The notes beneath the pieces were generated by a model. The model saw only the letters and a program-made list of their open reading frames with translations. It did no database searches and was not told the DNA's origin. The translations under genes were made by a program, and so were the position numbers. A stretch of 34,624 nt of DNA from Victivallales bacterium (GTDB taxonomy: Bacteria; Verrucomicrobiota; Lentisphaeria; Oligosphaerales; Oligosphaeraceae), in NCBI GenBank assembly GCA_017535315.1, contig JAFXUD010000001.1, forward strand, positions 1 through 34,624, read 5' to 3'. Position 1 is the first letter of the stretch, and every line of letters starts with the position of its first letter. Positions 17,888 to 26,843 of this stretch are shown in pieces.

Positions 17888-18410
17888 CCATTTTGTGCGG
17901 TTCTACAACGAAGTTTTTAAATTCCTGGATGAACGGGGGGGCCTCAAGGACTATTACGAGGAGATCAGCCGCCATCAGGAGTTTCACTGCCTGGACCTTT
18001 TTAGGCGAAAAGGACTAAAGGGAGTCGTCGAATACTACGAGAAAATCAGGAAGGAGGAGAACTGCATCCTGGATTTGGAGTTGCGCGACGACTGCCTGAT
18101 TTCGCGCATGGCCTGTTGCCCGAGCCTGACCAAAGTCTTGGACAACGATGCGGAGCCATTCCTGAAATACTGCGACCACTGTGCAGGCTGGTCGATTCCG
18201 CTTTACACAAAATGCGGCATCTACTATGTCCAGGACATGATAGACCGCCGAAAGCCTGCCTGCCGTTCCGTGCGTACGGAATCGCGCGAGGTGGCGGAAC
18301 GTGTCCGTCGAGAGTTCCTGGAGGGCGGTTCCCCGCCTGAATTGGTCAACTCCAATCTCGATGACTGGCAGGAGGTCGAAAAGAACAAATCGGAGAGAAT
18401 GAAGCCATGA
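17874..18410 (+). CDS. Cys-rich small protein, paralogue A
   Basis: 178 residues, no signal peptide or membrane segment. The N terminus MIPSDHFVRFYNEVFKFLDE is nearly identical to that of the next gene. Cysteines occur as CCPS, later YCDHC (C-x2-C) and again in the C-terminal part; a conserved DNDA lies between the first two groups. This could be a metal site or a catalytic cysteine arrangement related to the preceding protein. The frame is open from 17829, but AAGGAAG (17861-17867) and the paralogue support ATG 17874. It overlaps the previous stop by 14 nt and the next start by 4 nt (ATGA). The polar, charged C terminus (about 35 residues) differs from paralogue B. Function not recognised. 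Confidence 0.75.
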   Translation: MIPSDHFVRFYNEVFKFLDERGGLKDYYEEISRHQEFHCLDLFRRKGLKGVVEYYEKIRKEENCILDLELRDDCLISRMACCPSLTKVLDNDAEPFLKYCDHCAGWSIPLYTKCGIYYVQDMIDRRKPACRSVRTESREVAERVRREFLEGGSPPELVNSNLDDWQEVEKNKSERMKP

Positions 18411-18916
18411 TACCCAGCGACCATTTTGTGCGTTTCTACAACGAAGTTTTCAAGTTCCTGGATGAACGGGATGGTCTCCAGCCCTATTATGAGGAGATCA
18501 GCCGCCATCAGGATGACCACTGCCTGGTGCTTTTCAAGGCAAAGGGGCTGCGAGGCGTCTATGAGTACTACCAGAGAATCTACAAGGAGGAGAACTGTCA
18601 GGGACCGCTGGTTCTCAATGAACATGAGTTGATTCTCGGGATGGACCGTTGCCCCAGCCTCTCCAAAGCCATCGACAACGATGCGGGCGCCTGCCCGAAG
18701 TACTGCCTCCACTGCCCTGGATGGACTTGCCGTATCTATCGTCTGGCTGGACTGTTCCAGATATTCGACTTGATGGAGTTGGACAAGCCGCATTGCTACG
18801 AGTGGATCTACGACGACCTGGAGTTGGCGAAAGCCAAATACAAGGAACTTGTAGCAGGAATGCCGCAGGATGGCTCACACTACATTGTGGTTTCTGACGA
18901 ACGCATCAAGGGGTAG
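18407..18916 (+). CDS. Cys-rich small protein, paralogue B
   Basis: 169 residues. The first 60 residues match paralogue A closely (MIPSDHFVRFYNEVFKFLDE, YYEEISRHQ, EYYQRIYKEENC). A cysteine block follows: RCPS, IDNDAGACPKYCLHCPGW, then CRIYR. The pairs C-x2-C-x2-C and the preceding CP suggest a bound metal or a redox/catalytic site. The start codon overlaps the previous stop (ATGA), so expression is coupled. The C-terminal third differs from A and ends HYIVVSDERIKG. It is the last gene before a repeat island and the symporter, so it is probably the end of the operon that starts at or before 16531. Function not recognised. Confidence 0.75.
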   Translation: MIPSDHFVRFYNEVFKFLDERDGLQPYYEEISRHQDDHCLVLFKAKGLRGVYEYYQRIYKEENCQGPLVLNEHELILGMDRCPSLSKAIDNDAGACPKYCLHCPGWTCRIYRLAGLFQIFDLMELDKPHCYEWIYDDLELAKAKYKELVAGMPQDGSHYIVVSDERIKG

Positions 18917-18960
18917 GAACGCTAAACAATATTGCAGGTTCATGCTCCTGAATTAAAGCC

Positions 18961-19082
18961 GAAAGGGACGGGAGAGACTTGAGGGACGGAGAAGCGTTCT
19001 TCTTGAGGGACGCGAGAGACGGGAGAGACTTGAGGGACGGAGTAGGAGGCATAAAGGTGGTCTCTCCCGTCTCTCCCGTCCC
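18961..19082. repeat. Degenerate GGGACGGGAGAGACTTGA repeat with an inverted partner
   Basis: Two direct copies of GGGACGGGAGAGACTTGAGGGA-like sequence (about 18965-18989 and 19013-19041) are followed by the reverse complement, TCTCTCCCGTCTCTCCCGTC. Positions 19007-19029 pair with 19060-19082 over 23 nt with one mismatch, leaving a 30-nt loop. A stem this long would form a strong RNA hairpin between the Cys-rich genes and the symporter. No T tract follows directly, so termination is possible but not classic. Confidence 0.9.
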
Positions 19083-19096
19083 GCCTGTCTCTTTTA

Positions 19097-19121
19097 AGCA
19101 AGGAGTAGAGTTATCCTTGCT
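19097..19121. promoter_or_regulatory. Short perfect inverted repeat upstream of the symporter
   Basis: AGCAAGGA (19097-19104) and TCCTTGCT (19114-19121) are exact reverse complements around 9 nt. It lies 42 nt upstream of the symporter start, so it could be an operator or a leader hairpin. A T8 run at about 19148 is too far away for a terminator. Evidence is symmetry only. Confidence 0.4.
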
Positions 19122-19162
19122 ACATCCTGCTAAAGCAAATTAACAGTTTTTTTTAAAGCATT

Positions 19163-21058
19163 ATGTTCACGTTAAACAACATCTGCAACATCTCCATTAT
19201 CGCCATTTATCTGGGGGCGGTCATCTGGATTGGACTTCGCTTCAGCAAGTCGGACGAGAACACGGAACAGTACCTGATGGGAGGACGGCGCGTCCCCTTC
19301 ATCGCCGTTGGCATCTCCTGCATGATGAGCCTCTTCAGTTCGGTTTCGCTGGTGCGTTCGACGGGGGAAATCGTCAATCATGGCATGATGCTTGGCTGGG
19401 GTGCGCCGATTATCCAGATTTTGACAATCCCTGCTTATCTGGTCTTCATGCGCTTCTATTTCAAGTTGGGTAGTTGTACTCCTTACGAATATCTTGAATA
19501 CCGCTATGACTCCTCGGTGCGCCTGTTGGTTTCCATCTGCGGCTTCTACAGCCGTGTGATGTATATCGGGACAGTGCTGTACACCACCGCCAAAATATTC
19601 GAGGGTGCTTACAATTGGCCTGCCTGGTTCTCCATCCTGCTGGTGGGCGTGTTTGGCGTCATCTACACGGTGATGGGAGGGCTTCAGGCAGTTATATGGA
19701 CGGATGTCATGCAGTTTGTCGTGCTGACCGTTGGGGCCATTGCCATTGTCATCGCCTTCCACCTCTGCATTGATGGCGGACTGGTGGAGGCGGTTGCCTG
19801 TACCTTCCGCGAAGGGCATGGCTACTACGGTTTTTCTGACCCCAACTTCTATAAAATCACCCCATACGTGCGGTTGCTTTTCTGGGTGCAGATTTACGGG
19901 ATATTGACCTCGCCACTCTCCACGGCCTCCTCTGACCAGATCAACATCCAGCGCCTGCTGGCGACGAAGAACTGGAAAGAAGGGTTGCGTTCCCAGTGCA
20001 TTAGTTCTGGTTTGGCTCTGGGCGTCATCGCCTGCCTTCTGCTCATCGGATGTGCCTGCTTCACCTACTACCACCAGAACCCGAGCGCACTTGTTGCCGA
20101 AAAGGGTGGCGACATCGCCTTCTTCCATTTTATTGGCACGAAACTGCCGCCTCCTCTACCTGGACTGTTTATGGCGGCCCTTCTCGCCGCCATCATGTCC
20201 ACGCTGGATTCTGGCATGAACTCAATGGCGACTGTCTGGCTCAAGGAGTTCCATGTCCGCTACATCAAGCCAGGCATGAGCGAGAAGGAGCAGGTGAAAG
20301 TCTCCAAATGGGCGACGGGCATCGTGGGTGTTTTCTCCATCCTGCTGGGGCTGGCGTTGAACTTCTCTGGCAAATGGCTTTCCCAGACGACCGCGGAGGT
20401 GGGGACCATCTTTGGAATCCTGGGTGCGGCGACCTTTCCCGCCTTTATCCTTGGCGTCCTGACCTGCCGCTGCAACAGCAAGATGATTTGGGGCTACACG
20501 GTCTTTGCCAGTGGCGGACAGTATGCCTGGATAACCTGGTACACGCTTTCTCGTCGTGCCCTGCTGGTCTATGAGCAGGCGAAGGAGGCGGGCGAGGCCT
20601 GTCAGTTGGGCTGGGCAGGGCCACTGGGATGGAAGCATGTGGTGGTACCGCTGGTGCTTGGTATTGTGTTATTGATTGTCGCCCATGTTGTCCACAAGGT
20701 GAAGAACATCACCATATTCCTTGACAAGAAGAAGCAGGATATTCCGGTGAAGCCCGTAGGCAAGTGGTGGAAGGTCTGCTATCTAGTGTGTCTCTGCCTG
20801 GGACTGGCGGCGCTGGGATGGACTATGGTCATGGCCATCTGGTACTATTACAGCAACACGGGTGACACGAGCATTCCGAGGGCGCGTTCCTTTGCCTTCC
20901 ATCTACCTGTTGCTTTCTTCGCCTTCATCATCTACGTCTGCTGCCACCGCAAGCTGCCACGCGAGGAATACCAGGGACTCACTCTCTCGACCATCAACGA
21001 GCCCATTCTCAAGCATCCCGAGGGTGTGCGCAACCTGAAAGAAAAACCTCTGAGTTAA
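19163..21058 (+). CDS. Sodium:solute symporter (SSS family)
   Basis: Inner membrane Na+-coupled importer, 631 residues. The N-terminal helix is followed by EQYLMGGRRVPF, the family signature, and later YTVMGGLQAVIWTDVMQFVVL, LLAAIMSTLDSGMNSM and further helices, totalling about 13-15 membrane segments. The loop after about residue 525 and the C-terminal hydrophilic tail make it slightly longer than typical members. No Shine-Dalgarno-like sequence precedes the ATG; the upstream DNA is a T run. In this locus a sugar or sugar acid is the likely substrate, but sequence does not define it. The FG-GAP gene starts 33 nt downstream. Confidence 0.92.
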   Translation: MFTLNNICNISIIAIYLGAVIWIGLRFSKSDENTEQYLMGGRRVPFIAVGISCMMSLFSSVSLVRSTGEIVNHGMMLGWGAPIIQILTIPAYLVFMRFYFKLGSCTPYEYLEYRYDSSVRLLVSICGFYSRVMYIGTVLYTTAKIFEGAYNWPAWFSILLVGVFGVIYTVMGGLQAVIWTDVMQFVVLTVGAIAIVIAFHLCIDGGLVEAVACTFREGHGYYGFSDPNFYKITPYVRLLFWVQIYGILTSPLSTASSDQINIQRLLATKNWKEGLRSQCISSGLALGVIACLLLIGCACFTYYHQNPSALVAEKGGDIAFFHFIGTKLPPPLPGLFMAALLAAIMSTLDSGMNSMATVWLKEFHVRYIKPGMSEKEQVKVSKWATGIVGVFSILLGLALNFSGKWLSQTTAEVGTIFGILGAATFPAFILGVLTCRCNSKMIWGYTVFASGGQYAWITWYTLSRRALLVYEQAKEAGEACQLGWAGPLGWKHVVVPLVLGIVLLIVAHVVHKVKNITIFLDKKKQDIPVKPVGKWWKVCYLVCLCLGLAALGWTMVMAIWYYYSNTGDTSIPRARSFAFHLPVAFFAFIIYVCCHRKLPREEYQGLTLSTINEPILKHPEGVRNLKEKPLS

Positions 21059-21091
21059 TTTGATTACCTATTTGAACCATAAGGATTAACC

Positions 21092-23746
21092 ATGTCGGAA
21101 AAACAATGGATTACCGAAGGCTACGAGGACTTCAGCCGTGGGCAGTTCGGAAACGGCGGCCAGAATATCTATGTGTCACGCAAAAAGGGCGTGCTTCAGC
21201 GCATCTACCAGTACGACCTCACCCACAATGGGTACTTTGACCTGGCCTTTGCAAACTGCCAGAACCACAGCGAATCGGCCCCCAGCTATGTCTATAGCCT
21301 AGATGGCAAACGCCTCGCCACGCTCAAGGCGATGGGTTCTCACAGTGCGGTTGCCCTTGACTTGAATGGCAATGGCTGGACGGACATCATCATCCCTGGC
21401 TTCTCCGACGCAGCAACTGCCTTCGCACTCACCGAAGTCTATTATGGCTCGCCTGACGGCTATTCGGACAACAACCACATCCGCTTGCCCGCGCCTGTCG
21501 TCAACGACTGCTGCTGCGGACGTTTCCAGGGGGGACGCCCCGCGTTGGCCCTGGCGGAACCTGACTATGGGCAGGTGCGCATTTTCTACCAGACCGACCA
21601 CGGATTCGAGTGGCACCATTTCATCGACCTGCCCATCGCCTGCGACCTCATGGCAGCCGCTGACTTGGACGGCGATGGATGCGACGAACTCATCGTCCGT
21701 TCAGCCGATTCCACCGCCACGACCATCTACTGGGGCGGCCCCGAGGGCATTCTGCCTGATCGCCGCACGGTTCTCCCGAAGGTCTCTGCGGCAGACCTTC
21801 TGGCGCAGGAGGTCGAGCAGACCATGACCAGCGAATTCGAGAAAGCCTTCATCCAGCCGCGTCTTCTACAGAAGGTCCGCTGGAACGGGCAGGATTGCTT
21901 CACCCTTTCGACGGGTAAAAAGGTCATCTTCTTCGGCTCGGATGCCACTCGCACCATCCATCGCGTCGCCGAGTTCGAGGTGATGATGGTGCAGGCAGTC
22001 GCCGTGGCCGATCTGGATGGCGATGGATATGATGACATTGTTTTTGCCGCACGTGAGGTGCGGGACGGCCAGCAGTTCAGCCATATCTGGCTCAATGGAC
22101 CGAATGGCTTCACCGATGAGCGCAAATACTCGGTTTCGACGAAGATGGCCTGCTGCGCGGATGCGGCCCCAGGCATGGCTCTTATCGGGCAATGCGGCTC
22201 TGGCGATTTGTACACCAACGACGCGCTTCTCTTTACCTTCGAGGACGGCAAACTGAACTTGACGCCCAAACGTTTCCAGGGTGAGAACATCAAGCGTTGC
22301 CAGATTCTGCAGAATCCAGGGGAGGAACCCGTCATTTTCCTGAACAACCATCACTCGCGGCGCGCCGTTGGAAGCGACACTGTTTCCGTTTATACGGGAG
22401 GACCCGACGGATATTCCCGCGACCGTTGCCTCAAACTGCCAGGCTGGTGCGCGGTTGATACCACCTACGCCGATATCGATGATGACGGCTGGGCCGAGTT
22501 GATTGTCGGCAACAACGCGGAGAATTCAATGAAGCGTGACCCAGGCCATCACGTCCACCACTTCGGACCGAATGGCTTCGAACCTGAACGCACCTTTACC
22601 CTGAAGACTGGCCTGGGCTGGAATACCGTTGTCGGTGATTTCCGCCATTGCGGCATCCTGGACATCATCGGCACCTGCAACTATTGGAGCGACATCCGCA
22701 TCTGGAAGGGGGACAGCCCCAACTACAGCGAATACGAGGACATCCAACTCAACGGCAACGGCGGAATCCGCTGGATTCTGGCCGCCGACCTCAACCGCAA
22801 CGGCTGGCTGGACCTGATTGTACCCTTCATTGGTGATACCCGCACCCTCATTCTCTGGGGCGGACCGCAGGGATTCAGCATGGAAAGGCGCACTGAACTG
22901 GCTGTTTACCGCGGTTCCTGCGCGCGCGTCGCCGACCTCAACCACAATGGCTACCTCGACCTCGTCATCGGCTGCCACAACGACACCTATCGCAAGGGTG
23001 ACATCCCCCTGCGCAATCCTCACAACTCCTACATGGTCATCTACTGGAACGGGCCAGAGGGGTTCTCCGAGCAGCGCAAATGCATGCTCCGCACCGATGC
23101 ATCCAACTCCATTGCCATTGCCGACTTCAACCGCGACGGCTGGCTTGACATCTTCGCGGGCAACTACCATGGCGGCAAAGACCGCGACATCAACTCTCTG
23201 CTTTACTGGAATCGCGAGGGACATTTCGACTTCTATGACCGCCAGGAACTTTTCACGCATTCTGCTTCTGGATGCATTGCAGCCGACTTCAACGAGGACG
23301 GCTGGATTGACTTGGCCGTGGCAAACCACAAGGTTTACGGCGACCATGTCGGTGAATCCTGCGTCTGGTGGAATGGCCCCGAAGGACTGGTACCGAGCCA
23401 TTGCACGAAACTGCCCACTGAAGGGCCTCACGGAATGACGGCAGTCGAGCCAGGCAATCAGCTTGACCGCGGACCGCTGGAGTTCTACTATTCCGAGGCG
23501 AAGCAGATGGCGGCGGGTGCAGTCGTTGACCGCATGGAGGTTGTCGGCGAGATTCCGCCCAAGACGTGGGTTGATTGCGCCGTGCGCTGCGCAACCACGC
23601 TTGAAGCATTGGAGGCCACCGAGTGGCAGAAGCCCGATGGTTTCAAGGTTCCTGCTGGGGCGTTCCTGCAGTATTGCCTTGCCTTGGGGGCCACGAACTC
23701 CCTCCGCTCGCCACGCATCACAAAAGTGGTTGTGCATTTCCAATAA
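21092..23746 (+). CDS. FG-GAP/VCBS-repeat protein without signal peptide
   Basis: 884 residues made of repeated beta-propeller blades. Eight calcium-binding-type loops are seen: DLNGNGWTD (about 90), DLDGDGCDE (191), DLDGDGYDD (307), DIDDDGWAE (462), DLNRNGWLD (567), DLNHNGYLD (615), DFNRDGWLD (677) and DFNEDGWID (731). Many blades also carry (Y/W)WGGPEG or WNGPEGF. The last 130 residues form a separate beta-rich region. The start MSEKQWITEGYEDF shows no signal peptide or membrane helix, unusual for this normally exported family; AAGGAT supports the start. It lies between the symporter and the SGNH hydrolase. The role could be carbohydrate binding or a lectin-like lyase; it is not assigned. 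Confidence 0.85.
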   Translation: MSEKQWITEGYEDFSRGQFGNGGQNIYVSRKKGVLQRIYQYDLTHNGYFDLAFANCQNHSESAPSYVYSLDGKRLATLKAMGSHSAVALDLNGNGWTDIIIPGFSDAATAFALTEVYYGSPDGYSDNNHIRLPAPVVNDCCCGRFQGGRPALALAEPDYGQVRIFYQTDHGFEWHHFIDLPIACDLMAAADLDGDGCDELIVRSADSTATTIYWGGPEGILPDRRTVLPKVSAADLLAQEVEQTMTSEFEKAFIQPRLLQKVRWNGQDCFTLSTGKKVIFFGSDATRTIHRVAEFEVMMVQAVAVADLDGDGYDDIVFAAREVRDGQQFSHIWLNGPNGFTDERKYSVSTKMACCADAAPGMALIGQCGSGDLYTNDALLFTFEDGKLNLTPKRFQGENIKRCQILQNPGEEPVIFLNNHHSRRAVGSDTVSVYTGGPDGYSRDRCLKLPGWCAVDTTYADIDDDGWAELIVGNNAENSMKRDPGHHVHHFGPNGFEPERTFTLKTGLGWNTVVGDFRHCGILDIIGTCNYWSDIRIWKGDSPNYSEYEDIQLNGNGGIRWILAADLNRNGWLDLIVPFIGDTRTLILWGGPQGFSMERRTELAVYRGSCARVADLNHNGYLDLVIGCHNDTYRKGDIPLRNPHNSYMVIYWNGPEGFSEQRKCMLRTDASNSIAIADFNRDGWLDIFAGNYHGGKDRDINSLLYWNREGHFDFYDRQELFTHSASGCIAADFNEDGWIDLAVANHKVYGDHVGESCVWWNGPEGLVPSHCTKLPTEGPHGMTAVEPGNQLDRGPLEFYYSEAKQMAAGAVVDRMEVVGEIPPKTWVDCAVRCATTLEALEATEWQKPDGFKVPAGAFLQYCLALGATNSLRSPRITKVVVHFQ

Positions 23747-23768
23747 TACAATTCTAGGGAGAAATGAC

Positions 23769-25148
23769 ATGCCAAAACGACTTTTGCTTTTGGGTATTGT
23801 GATGTTGACCCTTTCTTTATTTGCTGGCTCTCTGCGCGATGCAGACCTTGCCAAAATTACCGAGCATTTTGCCTCGCGAACGGCACCATGGACATGGGTC
23901 TTCTACGGTGATTCCATCACCCACGGCGCTGCACACACACACGGTTGGCGAAGTTTTCCTGAAATAATACAGGAACGTGTCCGCACCGAAATGCACCGTC
24001 CAATGGAGACCTTCATCAACTCTGGAAATAGCGGTCAGACTTCGCTTTCCCTTGTCAACGAGAACCAGTACAATTGGCAGGTACGCCGCCACAATCCGAA
24101 TGTGGTACTGCTGCTCATCGGAGCCAATGATATCGTCAAGCCAAACTGTGGAGGTCCAGAGGATTTCAGGCAACGCTTGACTGAACTGACCCGCCGTATC
24201 CGCCAGGGCGGTGCCATCCCCGTGCTTCAGACCTACAACACCATCCAGTTGGTGGAGAATCCAACGACGGAATACCTTCGCGGCTACGTCAAGCGCTACA
24301 ACGAATTCCCGCAGTACAATGCGGTCATTCGAGAGGTTGCCGCCGCAGAGGACACCATCCTTGTTGACCACCGTAAACTTTGGGAGGAGAAGACGGCTGA
24401 CCCGCAGGAACTTGACAGATGGCTCGGCGAGACCATCCATCCAGGCGGTTACGGCCATCTGCAGATGGCCATCCTGATTCTCAAGGAACTCGGCATGTAT
24501 TCGCCGAAAAGCAAATGCTGTGCCGTTGCGGCAGGCGGTCCGTCGCTTCCAGTCGCGCCGTTGACGCCTTCGGAAAAACTCAACTGGGACTTTGAATACG
24601 ACGCTTCGCGTGATGGCCTGCCGACGGATGCAAAATGGTCGGTTGGGTATATCCCGTCTCGTATAGCTGTCCGCGATGGATGGCTTTGTCTAGACAACAA
24701 GGGAACCGACAAAGAGGATTCCTTCCAGATGTTGACCTTGAAGGATGCCTCTTTTCTCAAGAACGCAGGGCCTGTCGTCACAGTTGAGACCGTGTTGCGC
24801 TTTCCCGAAGAACCACCGTCTGGCAAGTCATCATTTTATCTGGCATTTGCCGCGGAACGCAACGGTCGTGTTGTCGAGCTCATCCTTACCATCAAGCCAA
24901 AGGAGGTTAAAGGCTCCATCTCAACGGTCCAGCTGCCTGACAAAGCCTTGGGGACTGAAATGCTTCTCCGCTTTGACATCGATATGGACTCCGCAAACGT
25001 CACGGTTTCCTGCGATGGAAAAGTCCTCGCTGTCCGTCCAACGCGCAACTTGACCCAAAATGGTGCGCGCCTGATGCTTGGTGACGGCGGAAATGTTGTC
25101 GTCGGCCTCATTGACATAAGGCTTCTCAGAATATCAACAGGGAGATGA
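23769..25148 (+). CDS. Exported SGNH/GDSL hydrolase with C-terminal beta domain
   Basis: 459 residues. A signal peptide (MPKRLLLLGIVMLTLSLFAG) indicates export. The SGNH domain has block I YGDSITHG with the nucleophile Ser49, a Gly in NSGNSGQTS, block III GAND (about 116) and block V with His224 in TIHPGGYGH. The acid usually found three residues before the His as Asp is Glu221 here. After about residue 255 a beta-sandwich-like region begins (NWDFEYDASRDGLP) resembling concanavalin-type folds. Members deacetylate or de-esterify glycans. The open frame extends upstream to 23463 inside the previous gene, but the signal peptide and AGGGAGA point to 23769. Its stop overlaps an upstream ATG of the next gene. 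Confidence 0.85.
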   Translation: MPKRLLLLGIVMLTLSLFAGSLRDADLAKITEHFASRTAPWTWVFYGDSITHGAAHTHGWRSFPEIIQERVRTEMHRPMETFINSGNSGQTSLSLVNENQYNWQVRRHNPNVVLLLIGANDIVKPNCGGPEDFRQRLTELTRRIRQGGAIPVLQTYNTIQLVENPTTEYLRGYVKRYNEFPQYNAVIREVAAAEDTILVDHRKLWEEKTADPQELDRWLGETIHPGGYGHLQMAILILKELGMYSPKSKCCAVAAGGPSLPVAPLTPSEKLNWDFEYDASRDGLPTDAKWSVGYIPSRIAVRDGWLCLDNKGTDKEDSFQMLTLKDASFLKNAGPVVTVETVLRFPEEPPSGKSSFYLAFAAERNGRVVELILTIKPKEVKGSISTVQLPDKALGTEMLLRFDIDMDSANVTVSCDGKVLAVRPTRNLTQNGARLMLGDGGNVVVGLIDIRLLRISTGR

Positions 25149-25153
25149 CATGT

Positions 25154-25954
25154 ATGAATGTCCTTGAATCGTTTTCACTGAAAGGCAAAGTCGCGCTGGT
25201 GACAGGAGCTGGAAATCCCATTGGCTATGGCGCACAGTGCGCCGAGGGGCTGTATGAGGCAGGAGCCACGGTTTATATTGCCTCGCGCAACCAGGAGAAA
25301 CTGGCGGCCTTTGCCGCCAAATATCCAGGCATGCGCTATCTGCCGCTGGATTTGGCGGACGAGGGATCCGTCAAGGCCATCATCCCTGCCATCGTGCAGG
25401 AGGCTGGGCACCTGGACATCCTTGTCAATAATGCCGTGGCACGTACGGCCCTTGCCAAGTGGGATCTGCCGATGGCATCCTTTGACGAGAGCCTTCACGC
25501 GAATGCCTCTGCGCTTTTCGCGCTGACGCGTCTTGCCTCCGAGCAGATGGTGAAGCAAGGGCAGGGGGGCTCCATCATCAACATCGATTCCTACATGGGC
25601 ATCCTCGGCCTGAATCCCTCCAATTACGTTGGTACGGGAATGCAGACGGACCGCGCGGAATGGCCGTCGCCCGCCTACCACTATGAGAAAGGCGGAATGC
25701 TCAACTTCACCCGCTGGGCCGCCAGCGTGCTGGGCCGCCATGGTATTCGCGTCAACTGCGTCATTCTCATTGGAATCGATCCAGAGAACAAGCAGAACAG
25801 CCGTTTCCTGCGGCAGCATGCCGCCAATACCCTGCTTGGGCGCTGCTGTGGATTGGAGGACCTCAAGGGGGGCATCGTCTATCTTGCCAGTCCCGCTTCC
25901 GCGTTTGTCACAGGAACATCGCTGACCATCGACGGAGGATACTCTGCGATATGA
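25154..25954 (+). CDS. Short-chain dehydrogenase/reductase (SDR)
   Basis: 266 residues. The Rossmann nucleotide site is TGAGNPIGYG (17-26), one residue longer than the classic TGxxxGxG. It is followed by the NNAV motif (classic NNAG), the Ser in NIDSYMG, and YHYEK, which supplies Tyr-x3-Lys. The end, GIVYLASPASAFVTGTSLTIDGGYSAI, is typical of classical SDRs. An ATG at 25145 overlaps the previous stop, but AGGGAGA (25139-25145) has proper spacing to ATG 25154, which also begins the usual MNVLESFSLKGK. The next gene overlaps by ATGA. It probably interconverts a hydroxyl and a ketone on a sugar or sugar acid. Confidence 0.88.
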   Translation: MNVLESFSLKGKVALVTGAGNPIGYGAQCAEGLYEAGATVYIASRNQEKLAAFAAKYPGMRYLPLDLADEGSVKAIIPAIVQEAGHLDILVNNAVARTALAKWDLPMASFDESLHANASALFALTRLASEQMVKQGQGGSIINIDSYMGILGLNPSNYVGTGMQTDRAEWPSPAYHYEKGGMLNFTRWAASVLGRHGIRVNCVILIGIDPENKQNSRFLRQHAANTLLGRCCGLEDLKGGIVYLASPASAFVTGTSLTIDGGYSAI

Positions 25955-26811
25955 ACACCAGTTTCTCACCATCTCCTCTTATGCTCGGTACCGTGCAGTT
26001 CGGGATGCGCTATGGCATCGCCAACACGACGGGGCAGCCCTCTTTCGATGAGGTCAAGTCCATGCTTAAATACGCCTACGAGCATGGTGTGACGGCCCTT
26101 GACACCTCCAGTGACTACGGCAACAGTGAAGAGGTCATTGGAAAGGCGCTTGATGAACTGGGGCTTCTGGGGCGTTTTATGGTTGTCACCAAGGTTTCCT
26201 TACCGCCAGAAGGACAGCAGCCCGTCGATTTTTATGAGGCTTCTCTGCGTGAATCCTGCCGTCGCCTCTGCCTGGATTCCATTCCTGTTGCGCTGTTGCA
26301 CAATGAAAAGGCGCTTCCTCTCCTGCCCATGCTGGAGGCAATGGTCGCCAAGGGGCTCATTGGGGGAGCGGGAATTTCTCTGGACAGTGCCGCATACGCG
26401 GACAAGGCGGACCATGTCGCCTACCTTCAGGTGCCATGCAATGTCGCCGATCATCGATTCGACCGTGTTTTCACCATTCCGCGCAAGCAGACCTTTGTTC
26501 GCAGTGTCTATTTGCAGGGAATGTTGGTGATGCCAAAGGAAAACATCAAGATACCCGAATTGCGTGCCGCGCGTGAAACTCTTGAGGAATTTGGTCTTCC
26601 CATGCAGGAATTGTGCATGCGCTACCTTTTTTCGCTTCCTGGTTCGCCCCGCATTCTTACGGGCGTCGAGCGGTTGGAGCAACTGAAGGAGAACATCCGT
26701 CTAGCCTCCCTTGGACCGCTTCCAAAAGACCTTTTTGCATCGGTCGCCTCTGCCGTGCGTCTGGAGGAGAAGTTTGTCCGTCCCTCCATGTGGGGAAAGT
26801 TGCGTTCATAA
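25951..26811 (+). CDS. Aldo/keto reductase
   Basis: 286 residues, at the short end for the family. The catalytic tetrad is visible: Asp51, Tyr56 (DTSSDYG), Lys81 (VVTKV) and His117 (LLHN). The start (MLGTVQFGMRYGIANT) is of the kind seen in sugar-linked aldo/keto reductases. The C-terminal cofactor region contains LPGSPRILTGVERLEQLKEN, placed where NADP-binding residues sit. It starts inside the last codon of the SDR (ATGA overlap), so the two oxidoreductases are translationally coupled and likely act in one pathway. Confidence 0.87.
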   Translation: MNTSFSPSPLMLGTVQFGMRYGIANTTGQPSFDEVKSMLKYAYEHGVTALDTSSDYGNSEEVIGKALDELGLLGRFMVVTKVSLPPEGQQPVDFYEASLRESCRRLCLDSIPVALLHNEKALPLLPMLEAMVAKGLIGGAGISLDSAAYADKADHVAYLQVPCNVADHRFDRVFTIPRKQTFVRSVYLQGMLVMPKENIKIPELRAARETLEEFGLPMQELCMRYLFSLPGSPRILTGVERLEQLKENIRLASLGPLPKDLFASVASAVRLEEKFVRPSMWGKLRS

Positions 26812-26843
26812 GTTGTTTTAAGTTTGAATAAAGGAGTGAAAAA

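Noticed and set aside
22526-23854. 442-residue minus-strand frame over the FG-GAP gene
   Set aside because: Shadow of the repeated GA(C/T)-rich loops of the plus-strand gene; the translation has no family motif.
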